From NCBI GenBank assembly GCA_025201805.1, contig MU619275.1, forward strand, positions 1 through 33,574: 33,574 nucleotides of DNA, read 5' to 3'. The notes under the pieces were generated by a model. It was given only the letters and a program-made list of their open reading frames with translations, was not told the DNA's origin and did no database searches. Position numbers and translations under genes: made by a program. The stretch is from Parasitella parasitica. Taxonomy: Eukaryota; Mucoromycota; Mucoromycetes; Mucorales; Mucoraceae. Positions 21,367 through 33,291 of the stretch are shown piece by piece (position 1 is the stretch's first letter; every line of letters begins with the position of its first letter).

Positions 21367-22749
21367 TTGTTGATATGTAGAATAAGGGCTCCCAAAACAA
21401 GGGCTACCGCCATGAAAAGAGGGATTAATAGGAGCGTTACCTCCACTAAATTGGCGCTGGTGTTGTGGGGAAGGCATATAGTGATGTTCATCAGATACAC
21501 CTGGGCCATTTCCAGAACTGGTTGACACAGTACCAGAAGAGGAAGGAGGAGGCATAGGAGGATTTGTTGTACCACCAACGCCCTGACCAACTGAACCCAG
21601 TGAAGCAGTTGAAGGTGTACCAGCATCCACGCTTCTATAGCGTGTATGGGAGTCAGCATAATGCCCAGGACTTCTTCCGCGTACCACCAAAGGAGCAGAT
21701 GTACAAAAAGCCACCTTGAACCGTTTGCCTGTTGAGCTATTTGCATATAGATCGACAACAATTTCGTAATACTGTTGTGCGGCTCTTCGTTTACCATTAT
21801 TGGCAGTTGCAGTTTTAAATTGCATGCGTTCAAAAGTTACAATGTTATGATTGGAACCAACAGAAGCTAAATGTAGGCTTCCACCCGCACTCACTACTCT
21901 TGGTTCAGGTATCATTTGGGGCCCTTTGTCACGCTTGGGTGTGTGTTGGACTAATTCAATCTTTTTATCGCTATCAGACACTTGGGCACTGACGCCAATT
22001 GAAAAGAAGTCAACTTGGTGGATCTCTTGATTTTCAGTTCGTAATAGACAAGGTACTTCAGGCCCATGCATGGCATAGCTTATACCATGAATATCAAACG
22101 TCGCACTAAGTTGAAAGTAATTGCGACGATAGCAAGTCCAGTCTTGATCTGCTCGGAAAAATCCACGATCCATTTTCGCATGTAATTGAACTTGATACCT
22201 GAATATATAATGTTATTAAGTGAAATGAGACACAAGAAGATTAATGTTGTACAAGCTTTTTTTTTTACCCATTCGATTGATCAATATTCCATAAGTCCAA
22301 GATTTGCCTGGTTTGGTTGAATGAAGGTCCAGTTTCAAAAGAAAACATGGACGACTCAGTTCTATGTCGTCTTAATGATGCACTGCTGGGATAAGGATTG
22401 GAATGAAATGTTGTAGTAGTAAAACTGGCAGGTCGAGAAGGAAGTGGGGGTCTTCTTCTTATGAGGTCAGGCGTAGTGGACATCTTGTCAGGTGGTGGAC
22501 TAATCATATCAGGTCGAGGTGTACCTGGTTGAGATCCTGCCATAATACTGAAGTTCGAGAGCGGTTAATTCGTTGGCATTGCTACAATTTAATGAAAATT
22601 TACCTATGCATAGATGGTTGTGACGAAGATAGGCCCGGAAGTGCATTGGGTTGTTGATTATAGTCGCTATTATACGGATAGCTCGGTTGAAAAGACATAT
22701 AATTGCGTGGGGTATCGGGAGGAGAGGTCCATTTGTTGTTTTCTTGCAT
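20824..22749 (-). CDS. NDT80/PhoG-type DNA-binding transcription factor with polyglutamine
   Basis: Predicted nuclear transcription factor of the NDT80/PhoG family (Ndt80, VIB-1 and MYRF share this Ig-like DNA-binding fold). Minus-strand exons 22749-22604, 22547-22269 and 22198-20824 give 599 aa. The N-terminal about 110 residues are Ser/Pro/Thr-rich. The DNA-binding domain, about 115-330, begins FETGPSFNQTRQILDLWNID and contains KMDRGFFRADQDWTCYRRNY (the family signature W-T-C-Y-R-R-N-Y), DFFSIGVSAQVS, PKRDKGPQMIPEP, VTFERMQFKTATANNGKRRA, YYEIVVDLYA and APLVVRGRSPGHY. The tail is Gln/Asn/Ser/His-rich and includes an uninterrupted run of 18 Gln (about residues 417-434). A CT-rich leader lies just before the start codon. 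Its targets cannot be inferred; relatives control meiosis, nutrient response or conidiation. Confidence 0.92.
21319..21372 (-). repeat. Polyglutamine-coding microsatellite
   Basis: Eighteen consecutive CAA/CAG codons on the minus strand, mostly as an alternating CAACAG hexamer, inside the NDT80-like gene. The regular hexamer suggests recent slippage expansion and likely length polymorphism. Confidence 0.95.
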
Positions 22750-23875
22750 TTTTTGTAATTCTATATATACCAACAAAGGAGAAAGAGAGAGAGAGAGAGA
22801 GAAAGAGAGCGAGAGAGAGAAGAAGCTTTTAGTATTTTTCGGTATGCTTTATAATCTTGAGTTCCATCTTATAAAAAGACGAAAAATATTTCGTACGACA
22901 TTATTATTCAATTGTCCAATACACGTGAGGTATAGAAAGGAAAGCCTTTTTGTTATACACATATAACAAAGGCGTCAATTTGATGAGATCAAAAAAAAAA
23001 GATCAAGGCTATGGATCTTGCCGTTTCAGCAGGGACTGATTGGCTCGAGCTTAATATAGTTTATATCATTTTTTTCTCATAGGTGTATATTTGATATCTG
23101 GCATAGTGATCGAGATGACTAAAATGAATTCTACATGCTTTCATTCATAACATTATGCACAAAAAGTAGACATCCGTTGCCAAATAAATAGTCCATGGCA
23201 ACAGCTGCTGATTATCGTTGCACAATATTTCTGTGTACATTTGCAGCGTAATGCCTTGCCCTGAAAATTAGATTCGTGCACAAAAAAAATACCATAGCAG
23301 TATATTTTCAGTTATCTATAGCATGCATTAAATCTAAGACACACATACTATAACAGAGACTATTCTATTTTAATCAAATATGAAATGCTTTGATATATGT
23401 ATGTGATGTATGCATATAGATATGCGCACAGAGAAAGCTACACGGCTATCATATTCTCTGTACCTACCATCCATGCTTTAAGGTTTTTATTACTTGCCAA
23501 CACAAAACACGTGTTGCCCAAAGATGTATATTAAAGTTATTCAGAAATCAACCGTGTTTGAAGTAAATGTACATTGTATATATGTATCATCATTCCAAAG
23601 GAATTAATAGCTTGTCTACGCTTAATAAATAACTAAAATGGGAAGTTTGACAGAAAATAAAAGGTAAATTAAGCCAAAATATGCAAGGGGTTTGCTAGGT
23701 CTTGATTATTACCTTAATATAAATTACAGTATGTGTAAATAGATAATAAACATACCACTGTCTACATATTAAATTATATGGATATATATGTATATATAAA
23801 TCATCATTGGTTTTTGTTATATAAGCAAGCTGGTTTTATTTTGTTAAATGTTATTATCAATTCATTATTAAAACC
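22750..23875. promoter_or_regulatory. Shared upstream region of divergent NDT80-like and RING/RRM genes
   Basis: About 1.1 kb between two divergent starts. Next to the NDT80-like start is a long GA/CT tract. Farther on are AT-rich DNA and an imperfect palindrome gttgcca...tggcaac at about 23176-23206, the half-site pattern of RFX X-boxes but with overly wide spacing. No RNA gene is recognised. Confidence 0.5.
22779..22824. repeat. GA/CT microsatellite
   Basis: A nearly pure GA tract of about 45 bp, CT-rich on the minus strand, located 30-75 bp upstream of the NDT80-like ATG at 22749. Pyrimidine-rich leaders of this type are common near fungal transcription starts. Confidence 0.9.
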
Positions 23876-25847
23876 ATGCTTGAGGTTACTACTATCACTA
23901 CTCCCACAGACAAGCACGAAAATCCATCTCCTATTAGCCCTCCAACATCATCAACACCAATTTATATGTCAACCACCAACAATTACTCACTCTTTGACTC
24001 TTCAACACATTGGCTTCCATTAAAGAACACAAACCCAATGTTACGTAAGCACTCTGTGCAAGTTGATGGCGACGATTTTCCAGCCAATGCAGCAGCAACA
24101 ACTGATTACTGGAGAAGGTCGTCTGCGCCCAATATCGCCAGTTCATGTACTCTCTGCTTCAAATCATATCTGCAACTATACAATGTTTCCTGTGGGCAGC
24201 ATCAATTCTGCCGTGCTTGTCTCAGTAACAATATCAACAATTACAACAATGCACAGTTACAAGCTACCTGTCCATTATGTACACAGGTAAAAAAAAAAAA
24301 AAAAAAAAAACAAACGGCATGATTGTGTGATGTTTCAATTAACCCCTTGACTACATAGCATAGCATACATACCACATCAACACCATCAACAAACGCCACC
24401 TTCTCCGGTCAACAAGATTACGTTTTTTCAAATGCTTATTACCCTTCTCAGCACTTGGCCAGCTATTATCCCTGTGCCAAATTAACAAATGTAGGCTTAC
24501 ATGTTTCAATTTATTTTCATCAATCATTAATTTTCTTTAATTTAAGATCCCCTGGGACGTATCTCAAAACGACGTCCGTCAGTTCTTCGGAAACTGTCGA
24601 ATCCCTCCTTCATCCGCTTCTTCTCAATCCATTCATGTAATGTTAACTATCTCCTGGCACAACTTGGATCCCTTTTTAATAAGAACCCCTTATTTATATA
24701 GATTATGATGGACCGTACCACTGGAAAGACATTATCTGACGCTTACGTTGAGTTTGCATCCGTCCAAGATTTGCGTCGTGCGGTTGACACAAAGAACCAA
24801 AAACCACTCAAGGGCAGAGTGGTGTCTGTAAGTGAATGCTGCCAAGAAGAGCTCCTCAAAGTTGTGTTTCCCAAATGGAGAGGTCAATTTCAGGGCATTT
24901 CAGCTATCCCTCCTAGCAGTGAAGTCATGAAGTCCATGACAACTGCTGCTGGCGGCGGAAACTCCCCTGGCTGTCCACCTTTCATTACTCGTGAGGAAAT
25001 TAATTCAATGCTGGTTGTGTGCAAAAACTATAAGGTACATACAAAATACAGAAGCATGTTGTCGAATAGATTTGATCCTAACAACAACATCATAATTTAG
25101 CTTCATTTTTCGAGAAAATGCGCTGAAAGACCGTTTGAAAACATCATCAGTGTAATTGCAAAATACCCTTGGCATCAAACAAATCTTGTCTCAACTATGC
25201 ATAGAGACCATATTTATGAAATGTTGAAATTGGCAATCGAGTCCCTGAAAACACACCTGGCAAAGGACTATGTACAAATTGATACAACACTGCTCGAGAG
25301 GCTAGTACGTGCAGGCATCATGTGTCCTGCGTTTACAGAGCGTCAAAAAACAACTTTATTACAAGCTTCTCGCATGGAATGTCCACAGGATATTGTTGGA
25401 TTTTTGATTGCTACCAATGCAACAACTGTACACCCTACATCCATGAATAATAGCAACGCCAAACAACAGCTTTATTCGCAACAATCAGTCCATCCTTGGG
25501 AGGTTATGAGCGAGGAAGACGATCTATTGTTCACGCCTGCCAGTATGTCGCCCATATCGTCTATCATTCGAGATATTCAGAAGAACTGTTCGATTGACGA
25601 CACTGTATCAACTGCTCCCCCCACTCACAAGCAACCACCCAATCATATTCATCCATTAGCCAACAATGGTATTCCCTTATTATTGCAGCCAATCTCTAGT
25701 CAGCTCGAGCTTAAGCAGCGCTTGTCTACTCACGCCAAACATAATGAGTCCCCATGGCCGCCTTCTTTCAAATCCAAATCACCTTCTGATATTTGGAGAA
25801 TGAAATTGCCTGTAGAATCTTCAAAGAGTTTATTGACCGTCTTATAA
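23876..25847 (+). CDS. RING-finger plus RRM RNA-binding protein
   Basis: Five exons (23876-24286, 24359-24490, 24547-24636, 24702-25034, 25101-25847) join in phase 0 throughout to give 570 aa. Residues about 90-137 contain a C3HC4-type RING: C-x2-C (CTLC), CGQHQFCRAC and CPLC. An RRM follows, starting IPWDVSQNDVRQFFGNCRIP and containing the RNP1-like DRTTGKTLSDAYVEF; the style, with a short loop and Pro-rich linker, resembles the quasi-RRMs of hnRNP F/H and ESRP proteins. A conserved-looking helical region (CAERPFENIISVIAKYPWH, MHRDHIYEMLKLAIESLK) comes after the RRM, and the C-terminus is Ser/Pro-rich. It may combine ubiquitin-ligase activity with RNA recognition, as inference. The poly(A) run in intron 1 (about 20 A after gta) is unusual but phase and motifs support the join. 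It converges with MTAP. Confidence 0.82.
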
Positions 25848-25978
25848 TCTTAACAAGTATACGGTTTATCCAAACACAAATGCCTTTATTTACATTATTC
25901 AGGCCTTGCAGCACATCCTCCTCCCACCTCAGATTTCTTAATTACATATATCATTTATTCCAATAAAACAAATAAGAT

Positions 25979-26933
25979 TTAATAATAACCAGGCAAAATA
26001 AACTCCAGTTTTTTGACAGTTTCAGGGTTTCTCTTTTCTGGGGCAGTCATTCCCGAAAACTTCATAGATCCCTTCAAATTAGGCACAAGAGTCTCTTGAG
26101 ACACGGCCTCTTCGAGATCGGGTAAAATAGCATGTAATAAAGTCTTTGCATTTTTACCATTGTTACCCATATTCTGCATGACAGTTTCAACAGTAACCGC
26201 TTCTTCATTTTCTCTCCAGCAGTCGTAATCAGTTGACATGCAAATCATTTGATAGGCAATCTCAGCTTCACGAGCCAACTTGGACTCGGGCAAAGCGCTC
26301 ATGTTGATCACATCGCCACCCCAAGAGCGATACATGTGTGATTCAGCACGAGTAGAGAAAGCAGGTCCTTCCATACAAACGGCGGTCTTCTTTTGGTGCA
26401 ATTTGGCTCCAAATTCAAGCACCTTTTCATGCTTGGCAATCAAATCAGACAGGCCAGCATGGAAGGGTTCAGCAAATCCAGCATGAGCAACAACGCCCTC
26501 GCCAAAGAAAGTCGAGGGACGAAGTCCACGGGTACGGTCAATCAATTGGTCAGGCAAAATGAAATCACAAGGAGGAATCTCTTCACGAAGAGACCCAACA
26601 GCAGAGAAGGCAATAATGACTTGCACGCCGAGATGTTTGAGAGCGGCAATGTTGGCACGGACAGGGACTTCAGTGGGTGTCAAGTAGTGGCCACGACCAT
26701 GACGAGCCAAGAAAGCAATCTTGTTGCCGCTAGGAGTCTTGGAAATAATAATTTTGTCACTAGCGAATCCCCAAGGCTACGAATCCTTGTAAACACTTGC
26801 GGCTAATGGTGAATAAAAACATAATACTTACAGTCTCGGGATTTACTTCCTCAATGACTTCCAAACCTTCGAGGTTATAAAGACCGGAGCCACCGATAAC
26901 GGCAATCTTGACATCGTGAACTGTATTGACCAT
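25979..26933 (-). CDS. MTAP: S-methyl-5'-thioadenosine phosphorylase
   Basis: Cleaves methylthioadenosine with phosphate to adenine and methylthioribose-1-phosphate, the first step of methionine salvage after polyamine synthesis (yeast Meu1). Two minus-strand exons, 26933-26832 and 26776-25979, give 299 aa (human about 283). Phosphate-binding elements are the N-terminal IAVIGGSGLYNLEGLE and FLARHGRGHYLTPTEVPVRA; the PNP/MTAP family-2 signature is CMEGPAFSTRAESHMYRSWG followed by GDVINMSALPESKLAREAEI and MSTDYDCWRE (the purine-site Asp). The Met-Ser after Asn fits methylthioadenosine rather than plain purine-nucleoside phosphorylases. The intron is 55 bp with a canonical gtaagt donor. Its stop is about 130 bp from the stop of the convergent RING/RRM gene, so 3' ends may overlap. 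Confidence 0.96.
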
Positions 26934-29096
26934 TATTTGGTTATAACGAAAAAGAAAGAGTCAAATGCAATGGCCCTTTTCCATCAAAATCGAACCGATT
27001 TTTTTTGTTGCAGTCACCAATCTTCTTCTCACAACGCACCAATGACCTAGCAACGCCTTAAAGCTTTGTTAAATGTGGAACTTTACTATTCAAATTCTTG
27101 TCCAAATTTAGAAATTAAGGAAATCAATTTTGCCGTAAAAAAGCCAAAAATCTGTTTACTTAATAAAGCAGCAGTTGCTTGCAGATAAAAGTACAAATTT
27201 TGGGATGCATTTTCGATCTATAGACGTTATAATAAAACTTTTATTTCAAAGCACAAGTTCAAATCATTTGTGAAGAGTACCTCATGCAAATATGAAAAAT
27301 GTTGTGACCCAAAAAATTAGAAAAACGTTTTGCATAACATCTAGTCAACGAATGTCATCGTTTGGTGCGATTTTGAGCATTACAGCATCAATGGCGCCTC
27401 TGGAGCTCCGATTTATTCTGTAACGGTATCGTAAGGATGAAACACTAGACAATTTGATTCGCAACAAGATCAAGAGGCCTTTTATAGTTTTTGATAACTT
27501 ACAGTGCATAGCTGTAAGCGAGACGCTCAACAATGTAATATCTAAGCTTTTGGGTATGGCAAAGACTTGGATGATTACAAATTAACGTCGAATTATGGAT
27601 AGTAAGATCAAATGCAATAATAAATAGAATGTATCGATCATGACTCTTAAAAGTTTCAATGCATTCATGTATTTACGATACCAATTACCCAGTTTCAACA
27701 TCAATAATCTTCATTTTGGGGTGATTTGGAGTTTGAAAGGCCACTGTCTGGCTGTTTAACACCTTAGATTGTTTCCTCGCCTATCTTAGCAAGTTCTTAC
27801 TGTGCCCTTTCTCTTTGGCATTTTCGCTCCTAGTATAATTCTATGGCTAGTAAGGGGGGGGGGGTTTTTGGGTACTTTTTGTCACGTTACATGCAGGGTT
27901 CTTGTTGCAATAGATTTCAGACTGACATTGGCTAGGTATTTGGAGGGTGGGGTCTAGTTTTCCCTGTATTTCATAAAGCCCATCTACTAAACAAAGTATG
28001 CATTTTGTTTGGTAGGATTTGAAGGTCTCTTGGTCTTTTGCGCCCTGACACTTTTTGAATGCATTTATATCGTTCTGCGGATTTGGTTGAATACTTGTAT
28101 TCGAGCAATATTTGCAGAGGCTATTCAACTAAACCATGCTCTTTGGGTAGCTGATTCTGGAGAAGCTTGTCTGAAAATGTCGGTCATACATTAGCAAGTA
28201 CGCAAGTCTATGTTGCCAATGAAATGTATTGTGTAAGAGCTGCTGCCATACCCTGTCGGCAAACTATATTGGCTAGGCCTCTGTCGTTTAGTGGACTTTG
28301 GAGAATTACAGTTACAGGGAAAAGCGCTTTGAACAAAAAACACAGTTAAATAATTTTGGCCATTGATAACGATTGCCCTTTTACACGAAACTTCGATACT
28401 ATGCATTCAACATACATATATCACCATTCACAGTGCATCGGCAAGTACACTGTGGCAAGTATTAACGTTCAGCACGTACAAATGAAAGTTCATGGCGGAT
28501 GTACTGACAAGTGTGCATTCACGGTCAAAACTTCAAGTAGAAAGTGCTCGCCTTTTATCAACGCCGAGCAGTGGCGCTAGCAGAATATATGGTAAGAATA
28601 GCTAATTTTCGTAGTGCTGCAAAGAACAAAAAGATGGTTGTTTGATAGGCAGTTATCCCTTCCTTTTATTATATTCTCTCTAAAATTGAGATCCTAGAAA
28701 CACAGGTTTAATAAAGAACTGCTCGATAGTTATTGATTCAACCTATGCTCAACTGATATTAACTTGCCAAGTCCATTCCTGAGTGTGCTTTAATCTTCAA
28801 GATTCAACAAACAGTGCCTCTCATCACTAAATCTAGCGAATCTAACCTTGACCTTAAATGAACTAAAAGTCATGCTTAAAGAGTTGATTAAACTACGTAT
28901 CTTCTTTTGGCTGTGGGCTCAAGAGTGTAACGATTGCTACCATTTTATTTAGCCTATGTGGATATCCCAAATGTGTCAATGAGCACCAGCTACTGTGACT
29001 GAAGAGCCAACTAAAAGCACCACGTAAATGGTCTCAATCTTTCGAATCCTCTTGATACTACGTCTTTTTACATTTACCATCTTAATTTAATACACA
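26934..29096. other. 2.1-kb gene-poor region with possible relics
   Basis: No intact gene is seen. Several protein-like fragments appear on the minus strand: 27533-27345 (LRYRYRINRSSRGAIDAVML), 28128-27847 (Cys-rich, with CILCLVDGLYEIQGK and CNKNPACN) and around 28520-28440 (SAMNFHLYVLNVNTCHSVLA), separated by stops. A run of ten G lies at about 27855-27864 and a 7-bp inverted repeat (cacagtg/cactgtg) at about 28427-28452. The region could be eroded mobile DNA; its identity is unknown. The part nearest 29097 should hold the syntaxin promoter. Confidence 0.45.
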
Positions 29097-30346
29097 ATGG
29101 CAACATCGTTTAAGGATAGAACAAACGAATTCCACTCGATGTGCGAGCGTATCAACACAAGAATCCACACACCGACATCCATATTGGAGCGAAGAGCTCT
29201 CTTATCTCCAGAGCCCTCGAATACTAGCAGAACAAAGAACAGTAAAAAAGCTCCTCAGGCTCGCTCTGAGTTTGCTGTTATGGCAGCTGAAATTAGCAGA
29301 CAAATAACAAACACAGCAGGAAAACTAGAGAAGCTCACCAGACGTAAGATTGTATTCAGCTTTTTCCCTTCCAAGAAAATACAACTAATGATAACGCACA
29401 GTTGCCAAGAGGAAAACATTATTCGATGACAAACCTATTGAGATTAGTGTAATTATTGCCAGATGCGAAATTTAGCGGGCATGTGCTGACAGTTTGAGTA
29501 TAGGAATTGACGTTTATTATCAAGCAAGATATTGCCAAGTTGAACAAGCAGATTGCCATGTTGCAAGACTATACCAAACATCAAAAGCAGGTATCAAAGC
29601 AAGCAACAGAACATACATCCAACGTAGTTGTTGCTCTGCAGAGTAAGTTGGCAGACACATCCATGTCCTTCAAGGACGTTTTGGAGATAAGAACAGAAAA
29701 CATGAAAATGTCAAAAGATAAAAGGGATCAATTTTTATTTTCGACAGCAGAGCAGGGAACAGATCCAGCATTAGGTGAGTGCTCTTTTGCAGACAATGAA
29801 ACACGCTATTAATATCAGTGAAAAAAGCCAATTCGCCCCTCCTGAAATCTCGACGCCGTGGATTGGAAACGACGTCTACATCGCCACAATCAGCCAACAA
29901 CGTAGCCGTCTTGGAAGAAACCAAAGAGCTTGAACAAGAGTCTACCTTGTCGCTGGGGATACCCATGATTACTCAGCAGCAGCAGCAGGAAATGATGGTG
30001 ATGGAACAGGATAGATATATTGATCATAGATCTTCTGCTATTGAAAGCATTGAAAGCACTATAGCTGAGCTAGGGGGTATATTCCAGCAATTGGCAACCA
30101 TGGTAGCAGAGCAGAGAGAGACAGTGCAAAGGTAAGGGCACGCTGAGATTGTTGGTGTTTGTCTAGTACTTGCTAAATAAATCCAACAGAATTGATCAAA
30201 ACACGGACGATATCGAGATGAATGTAATGGGAGCCCAAAGAGAATTGTTAAAGTACTATACAAGCATTAGCTCAAATCGATGGCTACTAATCAAGATTTT
30301 TGTAACCATCATTTTATTTTTCTTGCTCTTCACATTCATCATGTAA
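29097..30346 (+). CDS. SED5: Syntaxin 5 / Sed5 Golgi t-SNARE
   Basis: Qa-SNARE for ER-to-Golgi and intra-Golgi fusion. Exons 29097-29343, 29402-29448, 29504-29774, 29819-30131 and 30190-30346 give 344 aa, the usual size. The N-terminus FKDRTNEFHSMCERI resembles the Sed5 N-peptide (DRTxEF) that binds the SM protein Sly1. Next come the Habc helices (SEFAVMAAEISRQITNTAGK; LTRLAKRKTLFDDKPIEI; DIAKLNKQIAMLQ). The SNARE motif is about residues 240-305 (AIESIESTIAELGGIFQQLA, then MVAEQRETVQRIDQNTDDIE, with the zero-layer Gln in MVAEQ). A C-terminal anchor, WLLIKIFVTIILFFLLFTFI, follows the SNRW motif and ends the protein. The third intron is only 44 bp, the shortest in the window. A 12-residue stretch with five Gln lies before the SNARE motif. 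Confidence 0.93.
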
Positions 30347-30810
30347 TTACACAACACAGCCTCTGGAATAAAAGTAGGAATGATAACCGAGTCCCTCAAT
30401 CATGCCGTATTAATATACTACATCAAGTTTGGTGTCTAGTGTCAGGTTATTTTGGGCAGTGTAGAAAATCACGGTTTTTAGTTGACGGTCCACAAAAGAT
30501 GTATTATTAGAGATGCCTGAAGAAACTGCCAGTAAAAGCGACCTGCTTGGCTCTTGATGTAAACTTATCTTCTTGTTCGGCTAAAGAGAGAGGGAGAGAG
30601 AGGGGGAGCAGTTGCTATTCACTACACATTTCCTACAAGTGGTGCAAGCAGACCAATTTGTACGTTTCATTAGAGGCAATATGGCCAATTAAACAAACGT
30701 GATTTGAAAACACTACTAGTGTCATTCTCTTTTATTTTAGGCTTGAACTGGACCCCCCAATTTTATCCTTTTCTTCTTCTTTCTGTAAAAAAATAAATAA
30801 AGAAAAAACC
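30347..30810. other. Intergenic region between SED5 and the SAP-domain gene
   Basis: About 460 bp with a GA-rich microsatellite at about 30583-30609 and an AT-rich leader just before the ATG at 30811. It should hold the SAP-gene promoter. No RNA gene is recognised. Confidence 0.5.
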
Positions 30811-32855
30811 ATGTATTTTCATAACCAAGGCAATACGAACTTTGCAGAAAACAGAGACAGTGTGCACTATAAAAATCCGCCAAATGAATACCATCCAAAC
30901 ACAACGCTGAATCCAAACGATGATACTATTGAGCCTCAGGAATCCCCAATTGATTTTCTGAACAACAACAACTTGCAGCTCGATGCCAACCATTTATTCA
31001 GCGAATCTTGCTTATTTGAGCCAACCATCCACGCCAACTGGGAAAACCAGCAGGAGCAAGCATTAGACAGTACACAGCATGAGGCTATTTTGCTGGCAGA
31101 CCCGAATTTTCTACGCCAACATCAATTGTTGCGGGATCAGCAGCAAGGAGAGGAGGTGTCCAATTTGACAGCCATGTTCGAGCCTCACAAACAGGAAACG
31201 CAAGCAAAGAGGAAACCGAGCCGTCGTCAAAACGCAACTGGAAAAAGTGTGGAGGATCATGGTATCGACGATGGTGATGAAGCTAAAATTGATCACCAAC
31301 GCCGATTTAATGAACTGCAAGCTCGTTTTAGGGTAAACTATGCAGCCAAACCATCACAGTCCAAAGGGAAATCTTCAAAGAAACACTCTACATCGCCGCA
31401 GCCACACAATACAACTACAAAACGTATTTCCACAAGCGGCAAATCCTGTAAGGAAGACGCTGCGTCCTTACCTGTAAAAGTCGAACATGTGCTTTCACAA
31501 GCGGAAGATCAGCAGAAGCCACCTGCACCTTCTGTTATCGGAGGTCTTGTCATGAACACAAGCAATAACGTGGAAGATAGTTTTCCACCCAAAGAGCTAA
31601 CTGCTGCCGTTCCTGCGCGCACCTTACCCATTCAAATTCAACGTGTAACACGGCCCAATAGCAACCAACCCTTCGACGCCGAGTCCCATCAAAGACAGCT
31701 AGACAGCCAATTAACCAAAGTAGACTTTGACGACATTACTGTATCCGAACTGAAAGAAATGCTGAGACAAAGGGGTAAGCCTGCTACAGGTAAGAAGGCC
31801 ATACTGCTGCAGCGATTACAAGAAGAGCGGGATCTTGCAAAGGGCGGAAGGAGTCCTGGAAGCAACCGTGTTGCAAATCGCCATTCGCAGCCTTTACCCT
31901 TTTCTCGCTCCCTAAATCTCCCAGAAACACCTAAACAACACAGACCTCGATCTTTTCAGGGCGGTGGTAGTTCACCTGTCGCTATCAGTACGATGGATGG
32001 CGGCAGTGCTTACCACACTACTGCCTCGTCCGCATCTCCATCAATGCCAAGCTTCCTGCCTCCTGGCTCTCCTGGTGGTCAATTGAATCGTTCCATTGCA
32101 AACATGCACATCGGATCACCACCCGCAACTAGCTCCACCAGACGTTATTCGCCGTATTCTCCAAGATTAAGCAGCTCTCCGAAGACTACGCAGCATGAAT
32201 ACTCTTCTTCTGTGCCTTTATACTCTGGTGATCTACCATCATCACCCGGCAATAACAACTCGTGCATGCAAAATCCAAGTAATGCCAATAGCCACAATGG
32301 TAACGGAATGATGTTGTCGTCTTCTTATTCTACACGACCTACCACATCACGGTACTATAACAACCCAAAGACCTACAAACCATTCACATCCTCCGCATTA
32401 GCCACACCTGACAGAGAAGAAGATGTCAATCCATTCGACAGCTACTATGCTAATGTCAGATCTCCCATCTCTGCAAACAAAGTTACCTCTGAACCAGAGA
32501 CGCATAACAACCATGCTCTCGACAGTAATAGCAGCGCAATGAGTAACGTCGATAGCATGGATTGGTCAGATCCAAGCGCTCTTGAACTGCTACTGCAACA
32601 AGGTAAGGTTCCATTTACTTTGGCAAATGGGCACATGACCAACATTTGTTAGGCACGTACAACATGAACATTGCCGAGATGATCGGCCAGCCGCTTTACA
32701 GTGACGATGTTGTCTTGACGAACGAGCAAATTATGGCATTGCTGAATACTCAACAGGCAGCCCCACCCTTTGAGTTTAGGTTGAACGAAGCTAGTTTTAC
32801 GCCAGATCAACCTTTATATCAACAACAACAACAGCAGCAGGAACGTTATAGCTAA
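30811..32855 (+). CDS. SAP-domain protein with long disordered regions
   Basis: Two exons, 30811-32602 and 32653-32855, join in phase 1 across a 50-bp intron to give 664 aa. The only recognisable fold is a SAP motif at about residues 303-340 (VDFDDITVSELKEMLRQRGK then PATGKKAILLQRLQEER), a helix-extended-helix DNA-binding element found in chromatin-associated and RNA-processing proteins. Flanking sequence is low complexity: a Gln/Asn/His-rich N-terminus, a basic Lys/Ser stretch at about 130-215 that could be a nuclear signal, and a Ser/Pro-rich region with several SPG and SPR motifs at about 350-520. A short C-terminal conserved-looking part includes NIAEMIGQPLYSDDVVLTNE, with a Gln run at the end. 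A nuclear DNA-binding role is inferred. The homologue is unknown to me. Confidence 0.8.
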
Positions 32856-33291
32856 TTTATGTTTGTTCTTTTATTTTTTTTTTATTTTTTTATCAAGCCT
32901 GCTCTCTATCGTCATTTTCGTCTTTACCAATATCTATAACTTTCCTCCTTGAGCTAACAGTTTTTTTTTCTTGTACATTATCTTATGACTACGTAGCTCA
33001 ACCCTCCCCCCCCATTTCACCTTTCGTATATATTTACAAACACAAGTATAAAGACGGTCTGATGTTTACAACAACGCCATGTATTATCAACCCTGATTTT
33101 ATAAAACTTCATTTTGAACTAGGTGTATATGGTAAATGTATGAATCTACACTTTACATTCAAATGCAGATATACCGGATTTTGATATCAAATTAGTGACA
33201 TTTTGTTATTTTACTGTTTACAGTCGACGAAACTAGGTTGGGCCAGTAAGAAAAAATTTGGGTCATCTTAAAATTGAATTTGGACGTCGCA
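32856..33291. other. 3' flank of the SAP-domain gene
   Basis: T-rich 3' flank with pyrimidine runs and a C8 run near 33006. No coding frame or RNA gene is evident. A few degenerate copies of the 19-bp repeat may begin at about 33250. Confidence 0.5.

Noticed and set aside
23176-23206. Possible RFX X-box (gttgcca ... tggcaac)
   Set aside because: Half-sites are separated by many more bases than the 1-3 typical of X-boxes, so it is noted only as an imperfect palindrome.
27225-27260. tRNA B-box-like gttcaaatc
   Set aside because: No matching A box, acceptor stem or cloverleaf can be formed with the surrounding sequence.
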